From contig OZ241323.1 of assembly GCA_965199685.1 (NCBI GenBank), forward strand, positions 434,001 to 498,000: a stretch of DNA of 64,000 bases. Reading direction: 5' to 3'. Made by a program: the position numbers and the translations under genes. Within the stretch, counting starts at the first letter, position 1. Every line of letters starts with the position of its first letter. Shown here one piece after another: positions 45,784 to 56,039 of this stretch. The notes below the pieces were generated by a model. It ran no database searches and had not been told where the DNA came from. It worked only from the letters and a program-made list of their open reading frames with translations. This stretch comes from SP5GCR1 sp965199685 (GTDB lineage Bacteria > Pseudomonadota > Gammaproteobacteria > Poriferisulfidales > Oxydemutatoraceae).

Positions 45784-47304
45784 ATGAGCGACGAAGCTGC
45801 AGACCGCCGTAAAAAGCTGAAGAAATTATCGCAATCGGGCGAAGCGTATCCCAACGACTTTAGACGTACTGCGGCGGCTGCCGATGATTCCACACATCCG
45901 ATTGAAACAAATAGCGCGGATTTTCACGCGCAATACCAACATCTAGACCGCGACGAATTAGAAACGCAAAAGATACAGGTGGCAGTTGCCGGGCGAGTGA
46001 TCGCGAAGCGGCAAATGAGCAAAACCAGTTTTGTTAAATTGCGCGACCCTGGTGGAACCATACAGTTAATGATTGTCGGATCTGCCGAAGGGGCGGTCGG
46101 ATCTTTTGAATTGTTGGATAACGGCGATATTGTCGGTGCCTGCGGGAGCTTAACCAAAACCAAAACTGGCGAGCTGAGTATTCGGGTGAGCGAACTCCGC
46201 ATACTTGCAAAGTCTCTACAGCCCATGCCAGAGAAGTTTCACGGTTTAGCCGACATAGAGACCCGATATAGGAAACGCTACTTAGACTTAATCATCAACG
46301 AAAACAGCCGCGCGGTATTCCAAATGCGTTCGCGGATAATCGCCTATCTACGCGATTATCTCAATCAGCAGAACTTCCTGGAAGTAGAAACGCCGATGAT
46401 GCAAAACCTGCCGGGCGGGGCAACCGCTAAACCTTTTATTACTCACCACAATGCTCTAGATATGACCTTGTATCTGCGCGTTGCCCCCGAACTTTATCTA
46501 AAACGATTGCTCGTCGGCGGCTTTGAAAAAGTCTACGAATTGAATCGCAATTTTAGGAATGAAGGTATATCCAGTCACCACAACCCAGAGTTTACGATGC
46601 TGGAGTTTTATCAAGCCTACATAGACTATCGGCAAGCGATGGACAGGACTGAGGAGCTGTTGCGTACTTGTCAGTCTCGCTTGTACGAAGAATTTCCGTC
46701 GCTATTGGGAGCTGAGGAGACTACCGGCAATGGCTTCCACGATTTGAGCGAACCTTTTGTGCGTATCACCTTCAGACAAGCATTGTTGAAATATACCGAC
46801 GGTTTGAACGAACAATCGTTGGATAATCCGAAGCTACTGAAAGACTATGCGACCACTAAAGGCATTGCCAATGATAACACCGATAACCTTTATCTGCTCC
46901 AGTTGGCAATATTTGAAAAACATGTCGAACCGCAGCTACAAGTACCTACTTTTGTTAGCGATTATCCGAGCATAGTCTCGCCGCTTGCTCGTCCCCAAAG
47001 CGGGTATCCGGATATCGCCGAGCGGTTTGAATTATTTATATCGGGCTATGAAGTTGCCAACGGCTTTTCGGAACTCAACGATCCGATTGAACAAGCTCAC
47101 CGATTGAAAATACAAGCCGAACAAAAAAGTAGTGGAGACGACGAAGCGATGTATTACGATGCCGACTATATAGAAGCCTTGGAACATGCAATGCCACCTG
47201 CCGCCGGTGTCGGCATCGGTATAGACCGACTGGTAATGATACTCACTGGTTGCAACGCCATCAAGGATGTTATTTTATTCCCACTGATGCACCCCAAACC
47301 GTAG
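45784..47304 (+). CDS. lysS: Lysyl-tRNA synthetase, class II
   Basis: 506 residues. N-terminal anticodon-binding OB fold (VAVAGRVIAKRQMSKTSFVKL). Class II motif 1 FLEVETPMMQNLPGGATAKPF, motif 2 RNFRNEGISSHHNPEFTMLEFY and motif 3 GVGIGIDRLVMILT are intact. It is in an operon with prfB. Its 3' end converges on glnS, with repeat hairpins between. Confidence 0.97.
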   Translation: MSDEAADRRKKLKKLSQSGEAYPNDFRRTAAAADDSTHPIETNSADFHAQYQHLDRDELETQKIQVAVAGRVIAKRQMSKTSFVKLRDPGGTIQLMIVGSAEGAVGSFELLDNGDIVGACGSLTKTKTGELSIRVSELRILAKSLQPMPEKFHGLADIETRYRKRYLDLIINENSRAVFQMRSRIIAYLRDYLNQQNFLEVETPMMQNLPGGATAKPFITHHNALDMTLYLRVAPELYLKRLLVGGFEKVYELNRNFRNEGISSHHNPEFTMLEFYQAYIDYRQAMDRTEELLRTCQSRLYEEFPSLLGAEETTGNGFHDLSEPFVRITFRQALLKYTDGLNEQSLDNPKLLKDYATTKGIANDNTDNLYLLQLAIFEKHVEPQLQVPTFVSDYPSIVSPLARPQSGYPDIAERFELFISGYEVANGFSELNDPIEQAHRLKIQAEQKSSGDDEAMYYDADYIEALEHAMPPAAGVGIGIDRLVMILTGCNAIKDVILFPLMHPKP

Positions 47305-47569
47305 AGGCGGACTCGTATGCCTGCCTTAAAGTTTAGTATTTGCACAAACCTACCCGCTCTACGCCACCGAATTATGGTTATCGTAAACGAAATGGATGAA
47401 TGGGTTGTTCGTGCAGAACCGCCACGACCACCCTGTCAGATAGAACCGCCGATTGAGCCAGCAGGTCAATCGGCGTGACATTGTGCAGAACCTTAACATG
47501 ATTGTTAAACGCATACATTACAAAATGCATAGGCCTGCCACCCCTCCAGAGGAGGGGAATGACCTATCC
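47305..47569. repeat. Repeat mosaic between convergent lysS and glnS
   Basis: Units: GTAGAGGCGGACTCGTATGC; CGTAAACGAAATGGATGAAT; the GCCGATTGAGCCAGCAGG palindrome in reverse orientation (47450-47476) leading to TGACATTGTGCAGAACCTTA; ACATGATTGTTAAACGCATA and TTACAAAATGCATAGG (shared with 1390-1430); and a CCCCTCCAGAGGAGGGG palindrome (47543-47559). Placed to stop both genes. Confidence 0.6.
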
Positions 47570-49243
47570 CTACCCACGCAGGATTTTTGCCCAAGTATCG
47601 CGCAGTGTAATGGTGCGATTGAATACTGGATGCGCCGGCGAATGGTCGCAAAGGTCTAAACAAAAATATCCCAATCTCTCAAATTGTATACAGTTGCCGT
47701 GCGGTATTTCTAAGGCACTGGGTTCAACTAAGCACTGTTTTTTGACGACCAACGAATCGGGGTTGAGTGTTTGCTCAATGTCCTCATGTGCCAGCGGGTT
47801 TTCCACATTGAATAATCTATCGTAAAGTCGTATTTCGGCGTGTTGTGCGTGCTTCGCGCTAATCCAATGTATGGTGCCCTTAACCTTGCGCTTGTCAACG
47901 CTGTCGCCACCTCGGGTTTGCGGGTCGTAGCGGCAATGGAGTTCGATAATCTTTCCATCATCGTCTTTTATTATCTGCTCACAGCTAATGTAATAAGCAT
48001 ATTTGAGTCGCACTTCCCGTCCCGGCGCAAGCCTAAAGAATTTTTTGACGGGGGTCTCCATAAAGTCGTCGCGCTCTATATAGAGTTCACGCGAAAGAGC
48101 CAGTGGACGAGTGCCGGCTGTAGCATCGTTTGGCTGATTGACCGCATCCAAATATTCCATTTTGTCTTCAGGATAGTTTAAGATAACGACTTTTAGCGGA
48201 TCTATAACTGCCATTTTACGCAACGACTTTTTATTGAGTATATCGCGCACGCAGTTCTCGAAGAGTGCGAAATCAATCCAGCTGTCTTTTTTAGTCAAGC
48301 CGATGCGTTCACAAAAATCGTGTATCGCCGCAGGCGGAATGCCTCGTCTTTTCATGCCACCCAGGGTCATCAGACGTGGGTCATCCCAGCCTTCAACAAA
48401 GTTTTGGTCTATCAAAGTCTTTAGATTTCGCTTGCTGGTAATCGTATAGTTCAATTGCAGGCGCGCAAATTCAATCTGTTGAGGATGTACGGTTCCCAAT
48501 TTATCCAAAAACCAATCGTATAGTGGGCGATGATCTTCAAACTCAAGCGTGCATAAGGAGTGAGTGATGTCTTCTATGGCATCGGACAGGCAATGCGAAA
48601 AGTCATAGGTCGGATAGATGCACCACTGGGTTCCGGTTCTATGATGTGCGGTATGTCGTATCCTATAGATGGTCGGGTCTCGCATATTGAGATTTGCCGA
48701 AGCCATGTCAATTTTTGCGCGCAAAACATGTTCACCGTTTTTGTATACACCGTCTTTCATTTGCTCAAACAAAGTCAGGTTTTCCGTCACACTACGGTTG
48801 CGATACGGGCTGTCGGTGCCGGCTTCGGTTAAGGTGCCTCTATAGTGTTTGATATCTTCGGCACTGAGGCTACATACATAAGCACATTCTTTCTTTATAA
48901 GTTCTACCGCGTATTGATAAAAACGTTCAAAATAATCTGAGGCATAACGAACTTCATGCCATTCAAATCCCAGCCAACGGACGCAATCTTTGATAGCTTT
49001 GACGTATTCTTCGCTTTCTTTTTCGGGGTTGGTATCGTCAAAACGTAGGTTGCAAAGTCCGTGATATTGCTTGGCTATACCGAAGTTTAAGCAGATAGAT
49101 TTTGCATGGCCTATATGCAAGTGTCCGTTGGGTTCCGGGGGGAAACGGGTATGCACACGCCCTGCATTTTTGCCGGCGGCAATATCCTGCTCTACGATCT
49201 GCCGGATGAAATTGGATTGTGGTTCTTTGCTAAAATCTTCCAT
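47570..49243 (-). CDS. glnS: Glutaminyl-tRNA synthetase
   Basis: 557 residues, class I. The ATP site PPEPNGHLHIGHAKSI is at 36-50 and the second motif is the TSKRNL form of KMSKS. YTFDFSHC-like YDFSHCLSDAIEDITHSLCT and GWDDPRLMTLGGMKRRG are GlnRS-specific, separating it from GluRS. The C-terminal anticodon beta-barrels are complete. Having GlnRS fits a gammaproteobacterium, since most other bacteria use the amidotransferase route. Confidence 0.97.
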   Translation of the reverse strand: MEDFSKEPQSNFIRQIVEQDIAAGKNAGRVHTRFPPEPNGHLHIGHAKSICLNFGIAKQYHGLCNLRFDDTNPEKESEEYVKAIKDCVRWLGFEWHEVRYASDYFERFYQYAVELIKKECAYVCSLSAEDIKHYRGTLTEAGTDSPYRNRSVTENLTLFEQMKDGVYKNGEHVLRAKIDMASANLNMRDPTIYRIRHTAHHRTGTQWCIYPTYDFSHCLSDAIEDITHSLCTLEFEDHRPLYDWFLDKLGTVHPQQIEFARLQLNYTITSKRNLKTLIDQNFVEGWDDPRLMTLGGMKRRGIPPAAIHDFCERIGLTKKDSWIDFALFENCVRDILNKKSLRKMAVIDPLKVVILNYPEDKMEYLDAVNQPNDATAGTRPLALSRELYIERDDFMETPVKKFFRLAPGREVRLKYAYYISCEQIIKDDDGKIIELHCRYDPQTRGGDSVDKRKVKGTIHWISAKHAQHAEIRLYDRLFNVENPLAHEDIEQTLNPDSLVVKKQCLVEPSALEIPHGNCIQFERLGYFCLDLCDHSPAHPVFNRTITLRDTWAKILRG

Positions 49244-49259
49244 CGTTCATGGTTTTCAA

Positions 49260-49437
49260 AAGAGCAGTATATCAGTTAATCGTCTCCGATGTACAAACCC
49301 AACCGCCACGCGCCATCAAATTATGGTTACCGTAAATCAAATGGATGAATGTATTGATTATGCGAGTACATTGCGTTAGGGCGGACTATTCCATTCCGGA
49401 GGAGGGGAATTTAAATTTTATGAGATAATGGCGGACA
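49260..49437. repeat. Repeat remnants between glnS and birA
   Basis: CCGCCACGCGCCATCAAATT, GGTTACCGTAAATCAAATGG, GCGTTAGGGCGGACTAT and a CATTCCGGAGGAGGGGAAT unit. These are the same blocks as at 37420-37500. The divergent promoters of glnS and birA must lie at the edges; GATAAT at 49423-49428 is a possible -10 for birA. Confidence 0.5.
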
Positions 49438-50229
49438 ATGTTTAGTTTGGATATCATTCATGCGTTGAGGCGTTCATCTGTATTGCGACTATCGGCTGTT
49501 TGCGTATTGGATTTATGTTCTTCCACCAACGATTATCTGTTGTCTCGTAAGCCGCCGCCTAAAGCCAAGTTTAATTTATGCGTTGCTGCTCGGCAGAGTG
49601 CTGGACGAGGCCGCCATGCTAAAACTTGGAGTTCCAATCATAACGGTGTCTATTTGTCGGTATCGTGGCAGGCATGTCCCAGCACGGCAAATGACGGCTG
49701 GCTACCTTTAATGACTGCGGTGCGCTTAGCCGAAAAGTTGCATACCTTGGGAGTTTCCGGGATAGGTGTTAAATGGCCGAATGATTTGTATTATAAGGAT
49801 GCAAAATTGGCAGGCATACTGCTTGAGTATAGCGGTAACTCTGCAGTGATGGGCATCGGTTTGAATGTTGCAACACCTCTAGATGCAGTAAATAAACCTG
49901 ATGTCAATTGGATAGGTTTGGAGCAAACCGGAATCGTTGTGCCGCCTTATGCCGATTTGGTTGCTTTGGTAGTAGATACAGCGTTGGCAATTGATGAGCG
50001 GATCGGCATTGCCGAGCGCAAGCGGCGTTTCTCGGCATTTGATATATTGTATAATCGTAGCGTTGAAATAGACGATCGGGGGACTAAAACACTCGGAGTT
50101 GCTCGAGGCATAGATGAAAAAGCGCATTTACTCGTCAATAGCGACGGGCAGGTAGATGCGTATAATTACGGAGAGATAAGCGTTCGCAATGACAGAATTA
50201 CTGATAGATGTAGGCAACAGCCGCTGTAA
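49438..50229 (+). CDS. birA: Biotin-[acetyl-CoA carboxylase] ligase, without DNA-binding domain
   Basis: 263 residues. Catalytic motif GRGRHAKTWSS, then GIGVKWPNDLYYKDAKLAGILLE and a C-terminal SH3-like cap. The N-terminus is short and lacks the winged helix of the bifunctional BirA repressor, so this is a plain ligase and probably not a regulator of biotin genes. It overlaps coaX by 41 bases, a pairing known in pseudomonads. Confidence 0.92.
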   Translation: MFSLDIIHALRRSSVLRLSAVCVLDLCSSTNDYLLSRKPPPKAKFNLCVAARQSAGRGRHAKTWSSNHNGVYLSVSWQACPSTANDGWLPLMTAVRLAEKLHTLGVSGIGVKWPNDLYYKDAKLAGILLEYSGNSAVMGIGLNVATPLDAVNKPDVNWIGLEQTGIVVPPYADLVALVVDTALAIDERIGIAERKRRFSAFDILYNRSVEIDDRGTKTLGVARGIDEKAHLLVNSDGQVDAYNYGEISVRNDRITDRCRQQPL

Positions 50230-50965
50230 ATACGCCTGTGTTGAGGATCATCGTATTAAGCTACGCGGTGCGTTGGCGTTGAGTCATTTGGACGAGATGT
50301 CCGATGTCGTACAGAGATGTGGAACGGCGGCACCTGAAGTTTCTTACATGATTAGCGTTGCAAGTCATAGCACTAATAGTTCGGTTGCCGATGCGGTTGC
50401 ACAGTATTTTGGGCATACCCCGATTTTGCTTGATAAGAAAATGCCGGTATGCGGACTTAGGAGCGATTACGAAGCAACACAACTGGGAGTCGATCGCGTG
50501 GCAGTCATGGTTGCTGCTTGGCGGCGGTTGAAGCAAGCGTGTATCGTGATGGATTTCGGGACCGCAGTGACCATTGATTTGATAGACGACGAGGGCGTGC
50601 ATAAAGGTGGCTTGATTTTACCAAGCAGTGCTTTGATGCGTTCTAGTTTGTCTAAAGGTACGGCACAGTTGAATTATTTTGACGATACCGATAGAGCGCA
50701 TCGTGTTCTGGCAACGAATACTGAGGACGCAATCGTCTCAGGGTGTGGGCTTACGCTGACGGCATCTATATCGCACATTGTCCAACAAATACGGATGCAA
50801 TTCACTCGCGATATTCCGGTGTTGGCAACCGGCGGTGGTGTTTGTTTGCCAGATCAAACCAACGGGAATTGTGCAACTGGCAGCGCATCGCTTAAACACT
50901 TATCCGTCATTCCTACACTGAACTTTGAGGGAATGATGGCACTGATAGAGACATATTATGAATAG
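50189..50965 (+). CDS. coaX: Type III pantothenate kinase
   Basis: First step of coenzyme A synthesis. It has 258 residues of the ASKHA fold: LLIDVGNSRCKYACVEDHRI phosphate loop 1, LGVDRVAVMVAAWRR, and DFGTAVTIDLIDDEGVHKGG with GLILPS as the adenosine and pantothenate region. The ATG at 50189 lies inside the end of birA. It overlaps nagZ by eight bases, giving a tightly coupled birA-coaX-nagZ run. Confidence 0.94.
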   Translation: MTELLIDVGNSRCKYACVEDHRIKLRGALALSHLDEMSDVVQRCGTAAPEVSYMISVASHSTNSSVADAVAQYFGHTPILLDKKMPVCGLRSDYEATQLGVDRVAVMVAAWRRLKQACIVMDFGTAVTIDLIDDEGVHKGGLILPSSALMRSSLSKGTAQLNYFDDTDRAHRVLATNTEDAIVSGCGLTLTASISHIVQQIRMQFTRDIPVLATGGGVCLPDQTNGNCATGSASLKHLSVIPTLNFEGMMALIETYYE

Positions 50966-52004
50966 CATTATAAAAAGGACAGGTTTTTTAATCGTTAGCA
51001 TCGATGGAACCGAAATATCAAAAGCGGAGCGAAAGTTTCTGAAACATCCGGCGGTTGCTGGGGTGATTTTGTTTAAGCACAACTATCACGATAAATCACA
51101 AATTATCGAATTAATAGAAGCACTGCATAGCATTAAACCGGGTTTTATCGTGTCGGTAGACCATGAATGTCAAGTTGTGCAACGATTTAACGAAGGTTTT
51201 ACTCGACTGCCGATGCCGTCGGAGATAGGGCAATATTACGATGAAGATAAAGATGTGGTGTTGAAAACGGCTTATGCTTACGGTGTGATTGTGGGTTCTG
51301 AGATGCGCGAGATAAACATGGATTTGAGCTATCTTCCGGTGATGGACATTGCGCACTTTGACGGTGTTATTGGAGGGCGTGCGTTCCATAGTAATCCTGA
51401 AGCGGTCACAGAACTTAGCAAGGCGGTAGTTACCGGCTTGCACAATAGCAGTTTGCCGGCTTGTGGTAAGCATTTTCCCGGACACGGTTCAGTGCCTGGT
51501 GACACACACACTGATATAATTCGCGACCCTAGAACCTTTTCTGAGATAGAGGCGCACGATTTGTATCCTTTTGCCGAAATGATTGAAAAGAAATACCTAG
51601 ATTGCGTTATGCTATCGCATATCGTCTACGAAGCTGTCTGCGACACGCCGGCAAGTTTATCCGAGCATTGGATTAAGGTCGTGTTGCGTGAGCAACTAGG
51701 TTTTGACGGGATGGTATGCACCGACGATTTGGACATGGTGGGCAGTGGCAATGTTGACAGTACTACGCTTAAAAAAGCAATGGATGCAGGATGCGACTTA
51801 CTATTGATTTGCCAACGCAAGGTTTCGGAATTGCAACAACTTATATCGGACTTCAGCAACGACGAGATTGATCACTACAACCGCTTATCCTCCGAGCATT
51901 TGGGCGTAATAGATACGCATATACATAATAGAATACCTAGAGACTCCGAAGCCTATGAGAAAGCGGTTGCCATGATTAATAATTTCAATAACCAAGCGGG
52001 ATAA
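50958..52004 (+). CDS. nagZ: Beta-N-acetylglucosaminidase NagZ (GH3)
   Basis: Cytosolic glycoside hydrolase that removes GlcNAc from muropeptides in peptidoglycan recycling. It has 348 residues. The GH3 signature is MVCTDDLDMVGS with the Asp nucleophile. The NagZ catalytic loop KHFPGHGSVPGDTHTD carries the unusual His-Asp acid/base pair, and VDHECQVVQRFNEGFTRLP binds substrate. No signal peptide. With the MupP-like phosphatase at 589 it suggests that muropeptide recycling is kept. Confidence 0.93.
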   Translation: MNSIIKRTGFLIVSIDGTEISKAERKFLKHPAVAGVILFKHNYHDKSQIIELIEALHSIKPGFIVSVDHECQVVQRFNEGFTRLPMPSEIGQYYDEDKDVVLKTAYAYGVIVGSEMREINMDLSYLPVMDIAHFDGVIGGRAFHSNPEAVTELSKAVVTGLHNSSLPACGKHFPGHGSVPGDTHTDIIRDPRTFSEIEAHDLYPFAEMIEKKYLDCVMLSHIVYEAVCDTPASLSEHWIKVVLREQLGFDGMVCTDDLDMVGSGNVDSTTLKKAMDAGCDLLLICQRKVSELQQLISDFSNDEIDHYNRLSSEHLGVIDTHIHNRIPRDSEAYEKAVAMINNFNNQAG

Positions 52005-52019
52005 AAATCCCTTAGCACG

Positions 52020-53132
52020 ATGGGCATCAATACGCTTGCAGACAAATTACACGAACTGTTCCCTGTAATCAGCGAGCAGATATGGCTGATAACCGTCGTA
52101 TTCATTTTTGTTTTTGCCCTCCTTTTATTTAGCTGGCTGGTCAATCTGCTACTGAAGGCGTTGGTCAAAAAAGCAGATACGACCAAGATGATATGGGATG
52201 AACTCATACTGAACAGCATCAAACCGCCGATCAGGCTTTTGATTTGGGTGGTCGGCATCAGCTATATAGCAGAGTCTGCTTGGAAGACCTTTTCCGACAT
52301 TGATTTGGCACCCAAAATCAGCATGTTGTTTATTATCTATTCTCTGGCATGGTTTGTAATCAGACTTCTAAACGGTATGGACCGTAATATAGTCCGGCAG
52401 GGGCGCGATTATGAAGGAAAGCTCTTGGATGCTTCCAGTGCTCGGGCAATCAACAAACTATTGCGTATTTCGGTGATTATTACTGCGGTGCTGCTGGCGA
52501 TGCAGACTATGGGTTATAACTTGTCTGGCGTTTTAGCATTCGGCGGTGTCGGTGGATTGATCGTTGGTCTCGCCGCTAAAGACTTGTTGGCAAATTTTTT
52601 CGGCGGGTTGATGATTTATTTGGATCGTCCTTTTCAGGAAGGCGATTGGATACGCTCGTCGGATCGTGACATAGAAGGCACCGTAGTCGAAATTGGGTGG
52701 CGACTAACGCAAATTAGAACTTTTGATAGATGCCCGCTATATGTGCCTAACTCTATGTTCACCAGCATAGTGCTGGAAAATCCCTCGCGCATGTCCCACC
52801 GACGCATCAACGAAGTGGTGGGTGTACGCTACGACGATATTGCCAAGATACCTACTATCGTTAAACAAATTGAAGAGATGCTGATCGAACACGCCGATAT
52901 AGACGAGAAAGAGGGCTTGGTCGTCAGCTTAAACGAGTTTGCCGACTCGTCGGTCAACATCAAAATTTATGCGTTCACCAGACATAAGGATTTGGCAGCT
53001 TATCAGATAGTTAAACAAGACACACTGCTCAAAATAAGCCATATCATTGAAGCACAAGGTGCCGAGATTGCATTCCCGACCCAAACCCTGCACATTGCCC
53101 GAGAGGATACAGAACCTCAACACGCTGGGTAA
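52020..53132 (+). CDS. MscS-family mechanosensitive channel
   Basis: 370 residues. About four membrane helices precede the pore helix with GGVGGLIVGLAAKDLLANFFGG and the beta domain start YLDRPFQEGDWIR, then GTVVEIGWRLTQIRTFD and VPNSMFTS. The C-terminal cytoplasmic cage follows. It is longer than MscS (286 residues), with extra N-terminal helices like the YnaI or YbdG types. It releases solutes on hypo-osmotic shock. It follows nagZ by 15 bases. Confidence 0.93.
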   Translation: MGINTLADKLHELFPVISEQIWLITVVFIFVFALLLFSWLVNLLLKALVKKADTTKMIWDELILNSIKPPIRLLIWVVGISYIAESAWKTFSDIDLAPKISMLFIIYSLAWFVIRLLNGMDRNIVRQGRDYEGKLLDASSARAINKLLRISVIITAVLLAMQTMGYNLSGVLAFGGVGGLIVGLAAKDLLANFFGGLMIYLDRPFQEGDWIRSSDRDIEGTVVEIGWRLTQIRTFDRCPLYVPNSMFTSIVLENPSRMSHRRINEVVGVRYDDIAKIPTIVKQIEEMLIEHADIDEKEGLVVSLNEFADSSVNIKIYAFTRHKDLAAYQIVKQDTLLKISHIIEAQGAEIAFPTQTLHIAREDTEPQHAG

Positions 53133-53405
53133 CGCAGGGTGGTTGTGGCGTGTTTGTTAGAGGGCATTTCAGGCACCGTAGGGGAGGGCTAACATGCCCT
53201 CCTGAAACGCGTTGCGTCTGCACAAATAAAGTCGTACGCCATCCAATTTATGGGAACCAAAACCAAGTGGCGCATAGCGGTTCTGTTTGTGCAGAATGGT
53301 ACCTTAGGGAGGGCATGTTAGCCCTCCCCTACAGGTGGTTATAATAAATTCAATGGCGCATAGCGGTTATGTTTGGGTGATGACGATACTTTTTTAACAG
53401 TCCCA
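53133..53405. repeat. Repeat mosaic between the channel gene and lpxB
   Basis: Contains GTAGGGGAGGGCTAACATGC with its inverse (GCATGTTAGCCCTCCCCTAC at about 53313-53332), a GCGTTGCGTCTGCACAA part, CCTACAGGTGGTTATAATAA, and GACGATACTTTTTTAACAGT near 53385. No gene is visible. Confidence 0.6.
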
Positions 53406-53422
53406 CATTGACCCATTAATTT

Positions 53423-54565
53423 ATGAAAACCATTAACGCATCAAAAAAAATCATGTTTGTTGCTGGCGAGACATCGGGTGATAAGCATGCAGCAAAACTT
53501 ATTGCACAACTGAAGCAGTCACAACGAATGGAATGTTACGGCATGGGCATGCAAAAAATGCAGCATGCGGGTATGCGGCTGTTGGTGAACGCACAAGCTC
53601 TAGCGGTCATCGGCATCGTCGAAATTTTAAGGCACTACCCGGCGTTGCGGCGCGCTTTCACAACACTCAAACAATCGTTGATAAACGACCCGCCCGATTT
53701 ATTGGTGCTGGTAGATTATCCCGAGTTCAATCTAAAATTGGCACGCGTCGCATCGCAATACAATATTAAGGTGTTGTATTACATCAGCCCTCAGTTATGG
53801 GCATGGCGGCAATATCGCATCAAAAAAATCAAACGAGATGTAGATCATGTTGCAGTGATATTTCCGTTTGAAGAAGATTTTTATAAACGACATGCAGTAG
53901 CAGCAAGTTATGTAGGGCACCCGTTGATCGAGGATTTAGAAGAGTGGGAGCGTAGCAACCCTCAGGCTATAGATAATACAGACCAAAGCAAAACCGTATT
54001 GCTACTGCCCGGCAGTAGAAAAGGCGAGATTAAACGCTTGCTCCCTTTGATGATTCAAGCGGCGGCATTGATTCAGCAGAACCTAGATACACAGATTTGC
54101 TTTCGTCTGCTCGCAGCCCCTGATATAGATACTGATTTATATCAAGGATATTTGGATCATGCGCATTTTGATTGTAGTCTAAGCGACCGACACACCTATA
54201 CTGAGATGAAAAATGCAGACCTCGCTATCAGCGCGACCGGCACTGCAACCTTGCAACTTGCGTTGTGCGGCACACCACTTATCGCAACACATAAACTAAT
54301 GCCGTTGAGCTATTGGATATTAAAGTGGTTTATAAAAATACGCTATGCAAGCATGCCGAACATCATTGCCGATAGTCCGCTGGTACCGGAATATCTACAA
54401 AACGACGCGACTCCTGAAAAGATATCCATGCACGCTTGCAAGCTACTCAATGACTCGCAGAGCAGAGAGAAGATGTCGCAAAACCTGTTTGCATTGCGTA
54501 AAAAATTTGGAACCGCATCGGCATCTAAAAACACTGCCGAATTGATTTGTGATCTGATACGCTAA
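53423..54565 (+). CDS. lpxB: Lipid-A-disaccharide synthase
   Basis: Joins UDP-2,3-diacylglucosamine and lipid X in lipid A synthesis; peripheral on the inner membrane. It has 380 residues, GT19 family. Signatures are FVAGETSGDKHAAKL, VLVDYPEFNLKLAR, YYISPQLWAWRQYRIKKIK, LLLPGSRKGEIKRLLP and SATGTATLQLALCGTPLI. It stands alone, away from lpxA/lpxD, and converges with trkH after only 19 bases, with no clear hairpin. Confidence 0.96.
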   Translation: MKTINASKKIMFVAGETSGDKHAAKLIAQLKQSQRMECYGMGMQKMQHAGMRLLVNAQALAVIGIVEILRHYPALRRAFTTLKQSLINDPPDLLVLVDYPEFNLKLARVASQYNIKVLYYISPQLWAWRQYRIKKIKRDVDHVAVIFPFEEDFYKRHAVAASYVGHPLIEDLEEWERSNPQAIDNTDQSKTVLLLPGSRKGEIKRLLPLMIQAAALIQQNLDTQICFRLLAAPDIDTDLYQGYLDHAHFDCSLSDRHTYTEMKNADLAISATGTATLQLALCGTPLIATHKLMPLSYWILKWFIKIRYASMPNIIADSPLVPEYLQNDATPEKISMHACKLLNDSQSREKMSQNLFALRKKFGTASASKNTAELICDLIR

Positions 54566-54584
54566 TTAAGTATCGCGAACGGTT

Positions 54585-56039
54585 TTATTTACGCCAAAAC
54601 ATCGGCGTGAATAGTATCAACAATGCAAAAATTTCAAGCCGTCCTAAAATCATCGCAAAGCATAGGATCCATTTGTTGGCATTGCCCAGTGAGGCGTAAT
54701 TTTCACCGACGCTGCCAAGTCCAGGTCCTAGATTATTAATTGTTGCCATCGTTGCCGAGAATGCGGTTTCTTGATCCAAACCGGTTGCCATCAGCAATAA
54801 CAAAATAACGATGATGCTTCCTATATACGCAGAAAAGAAACCCCATACCGACTGTATCACTCGATTGCTCAATGCCATATCGTCTATTTTTAGCAATACA
54901 CACGCGCTGGGATGAACCAGTTGTTTCATCTCTCTAATGCCTTGGCGTAGCAGTAGCCAAAAGCGGATTACTTTCATGCCACCGCCGGTAGAACCGCTAC
55001 ATCCTCCTATGGAACTTGCGAACAACAGTAACAACGGTACGAACCCCATCCACATATAGTGCGGTGCTACGGTGTATCCTGTCGTTGTCGCAAAAGAGAT
55101 GGCACTGAAAGCACCCACCAAAACGGATTCCTTTAGTGTACCTGTATGTGCGGTGTACAAAAACGATACCGTGAGTATTGCGACGATTAAAATGACCGAT
55201 AAAAACACCTTAAACTCAGTGTCTCGCCAATAGCCGGTTAACGCACGGCGATGCCAAGCCAAGAAATGTAAACTAAAATTGATGCCGGCAATCAACATAA
55301 AGACCATTGCGATAATCAATATTGCCGGGTTGTCCAAGAAATACCCAAAGTTTTCGTTGTGTGTCGAGAAACCGCCGATTGAGACGGTAGAAAAGCTATG
55401 GCACAAGGCATCGAATTTTGACATACCCGCTGCCCAATAGGCTACTGCACACAATGCGGTTAGAGACAAATAGATATAGCCCAACATTCTAGAAATCTCG
55501 CTGACTCTAGGCAATGGTTTTGTTTTACGCGCCGAGGATAGCATTTCGGTACGATACAACTGCATGCTACCAACACCGAGCATCGGAGCAATAATGACTG
55601 CGATGACGATGATGCCGATTCCACCTATCCATTGTAAGAATTGACGGTAGAACAAAATGGCGTGAGGGACGGTATCTAAAGCGGGAAGTATGCTTGCACC
55701 AGTGGTCGTTAAACCAGAGATCGCTTCAAACACCGCATCGTGCAACGTCATTTGTGGGTTGTCGCTGAGATAAAGCGGTAGTGCTGCCGCCATTCCTAGT
55801 ATTACCCACGCTAGCACGACCATTAAAAAAGCTTCTTTTAAGTGTGTTTCGCCATGGCTATTGCGGTTCGGAAACCATAATAGCAAGCCTATAGAGAAAA
55901 CGACGGCAAAGGATAAAATAAAAGGACGGCTACTGTGTTCTCCGTACCAAGCGTCTACCGGCAACGGCACCAGCATAACGATGCTGAATAGCATCAGCAA
56001 AAGGCCCAATGCACGTTGTATAGACGGCAGGTGTATCAT
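54585..56039 (-). CDS. trkH: Trk potassium uptake protein, membrane subunit
   Basis: 484 residues with about ten membrane helices and four pore-loop repeats. The filter segments include ISGLTTTGASIL, SFSTVSIGGFSTHN, ISFATTTGYTVAP and TINNLGPGLGSVGENYASL, each with the conserved Gly that lines the potassium filter. It is the last gene of the DUF4390-ntrY-ntrX-trkA-trkH run, and its start shares a base with the trkA stop. Confidence 0.95.
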   Translation of the reverse strand: MIHLPSIQRALGLLLMLFSIVMLVPLPVDAWYGEHSSRPFILSFAVVFSIGLLLWFPNRNSHGETHLKEAFLMVVLAWVILGMAAALPLYLSDNPQMTLHDAVFEAISGLTTTGASILPALDTVPHAILFYRQFLQWIGGIGIIVIAVIIAPMLGVGSMQLYRTEMLSSARKTKPLPRVSEISRMLGYIYLSLTALCAVAYWAAGMSKFDALCHSFSTVSIGGFSTHNENFGYFLDNPAILIIAMVFMLIAGINFSLHFLAWHRRALTGYWRDTEFKVFLSVILIVAILTVSFLYTAHTGTLKESVLVGAFSAISFATTTGYTVAPHYMWMGFVPLLLLFASSIGGCSGSTGGGMKVIRFWLLLRQGIREMKQLVHPSACVLLKIDDMALSNRVIQSVWGFFSAYIGSIIVILLLLMATGLDQETAFSATMATINNLGPGLGSVGENYASLGNANKWILCFAMILGRLEIFALLILFTPMFWRK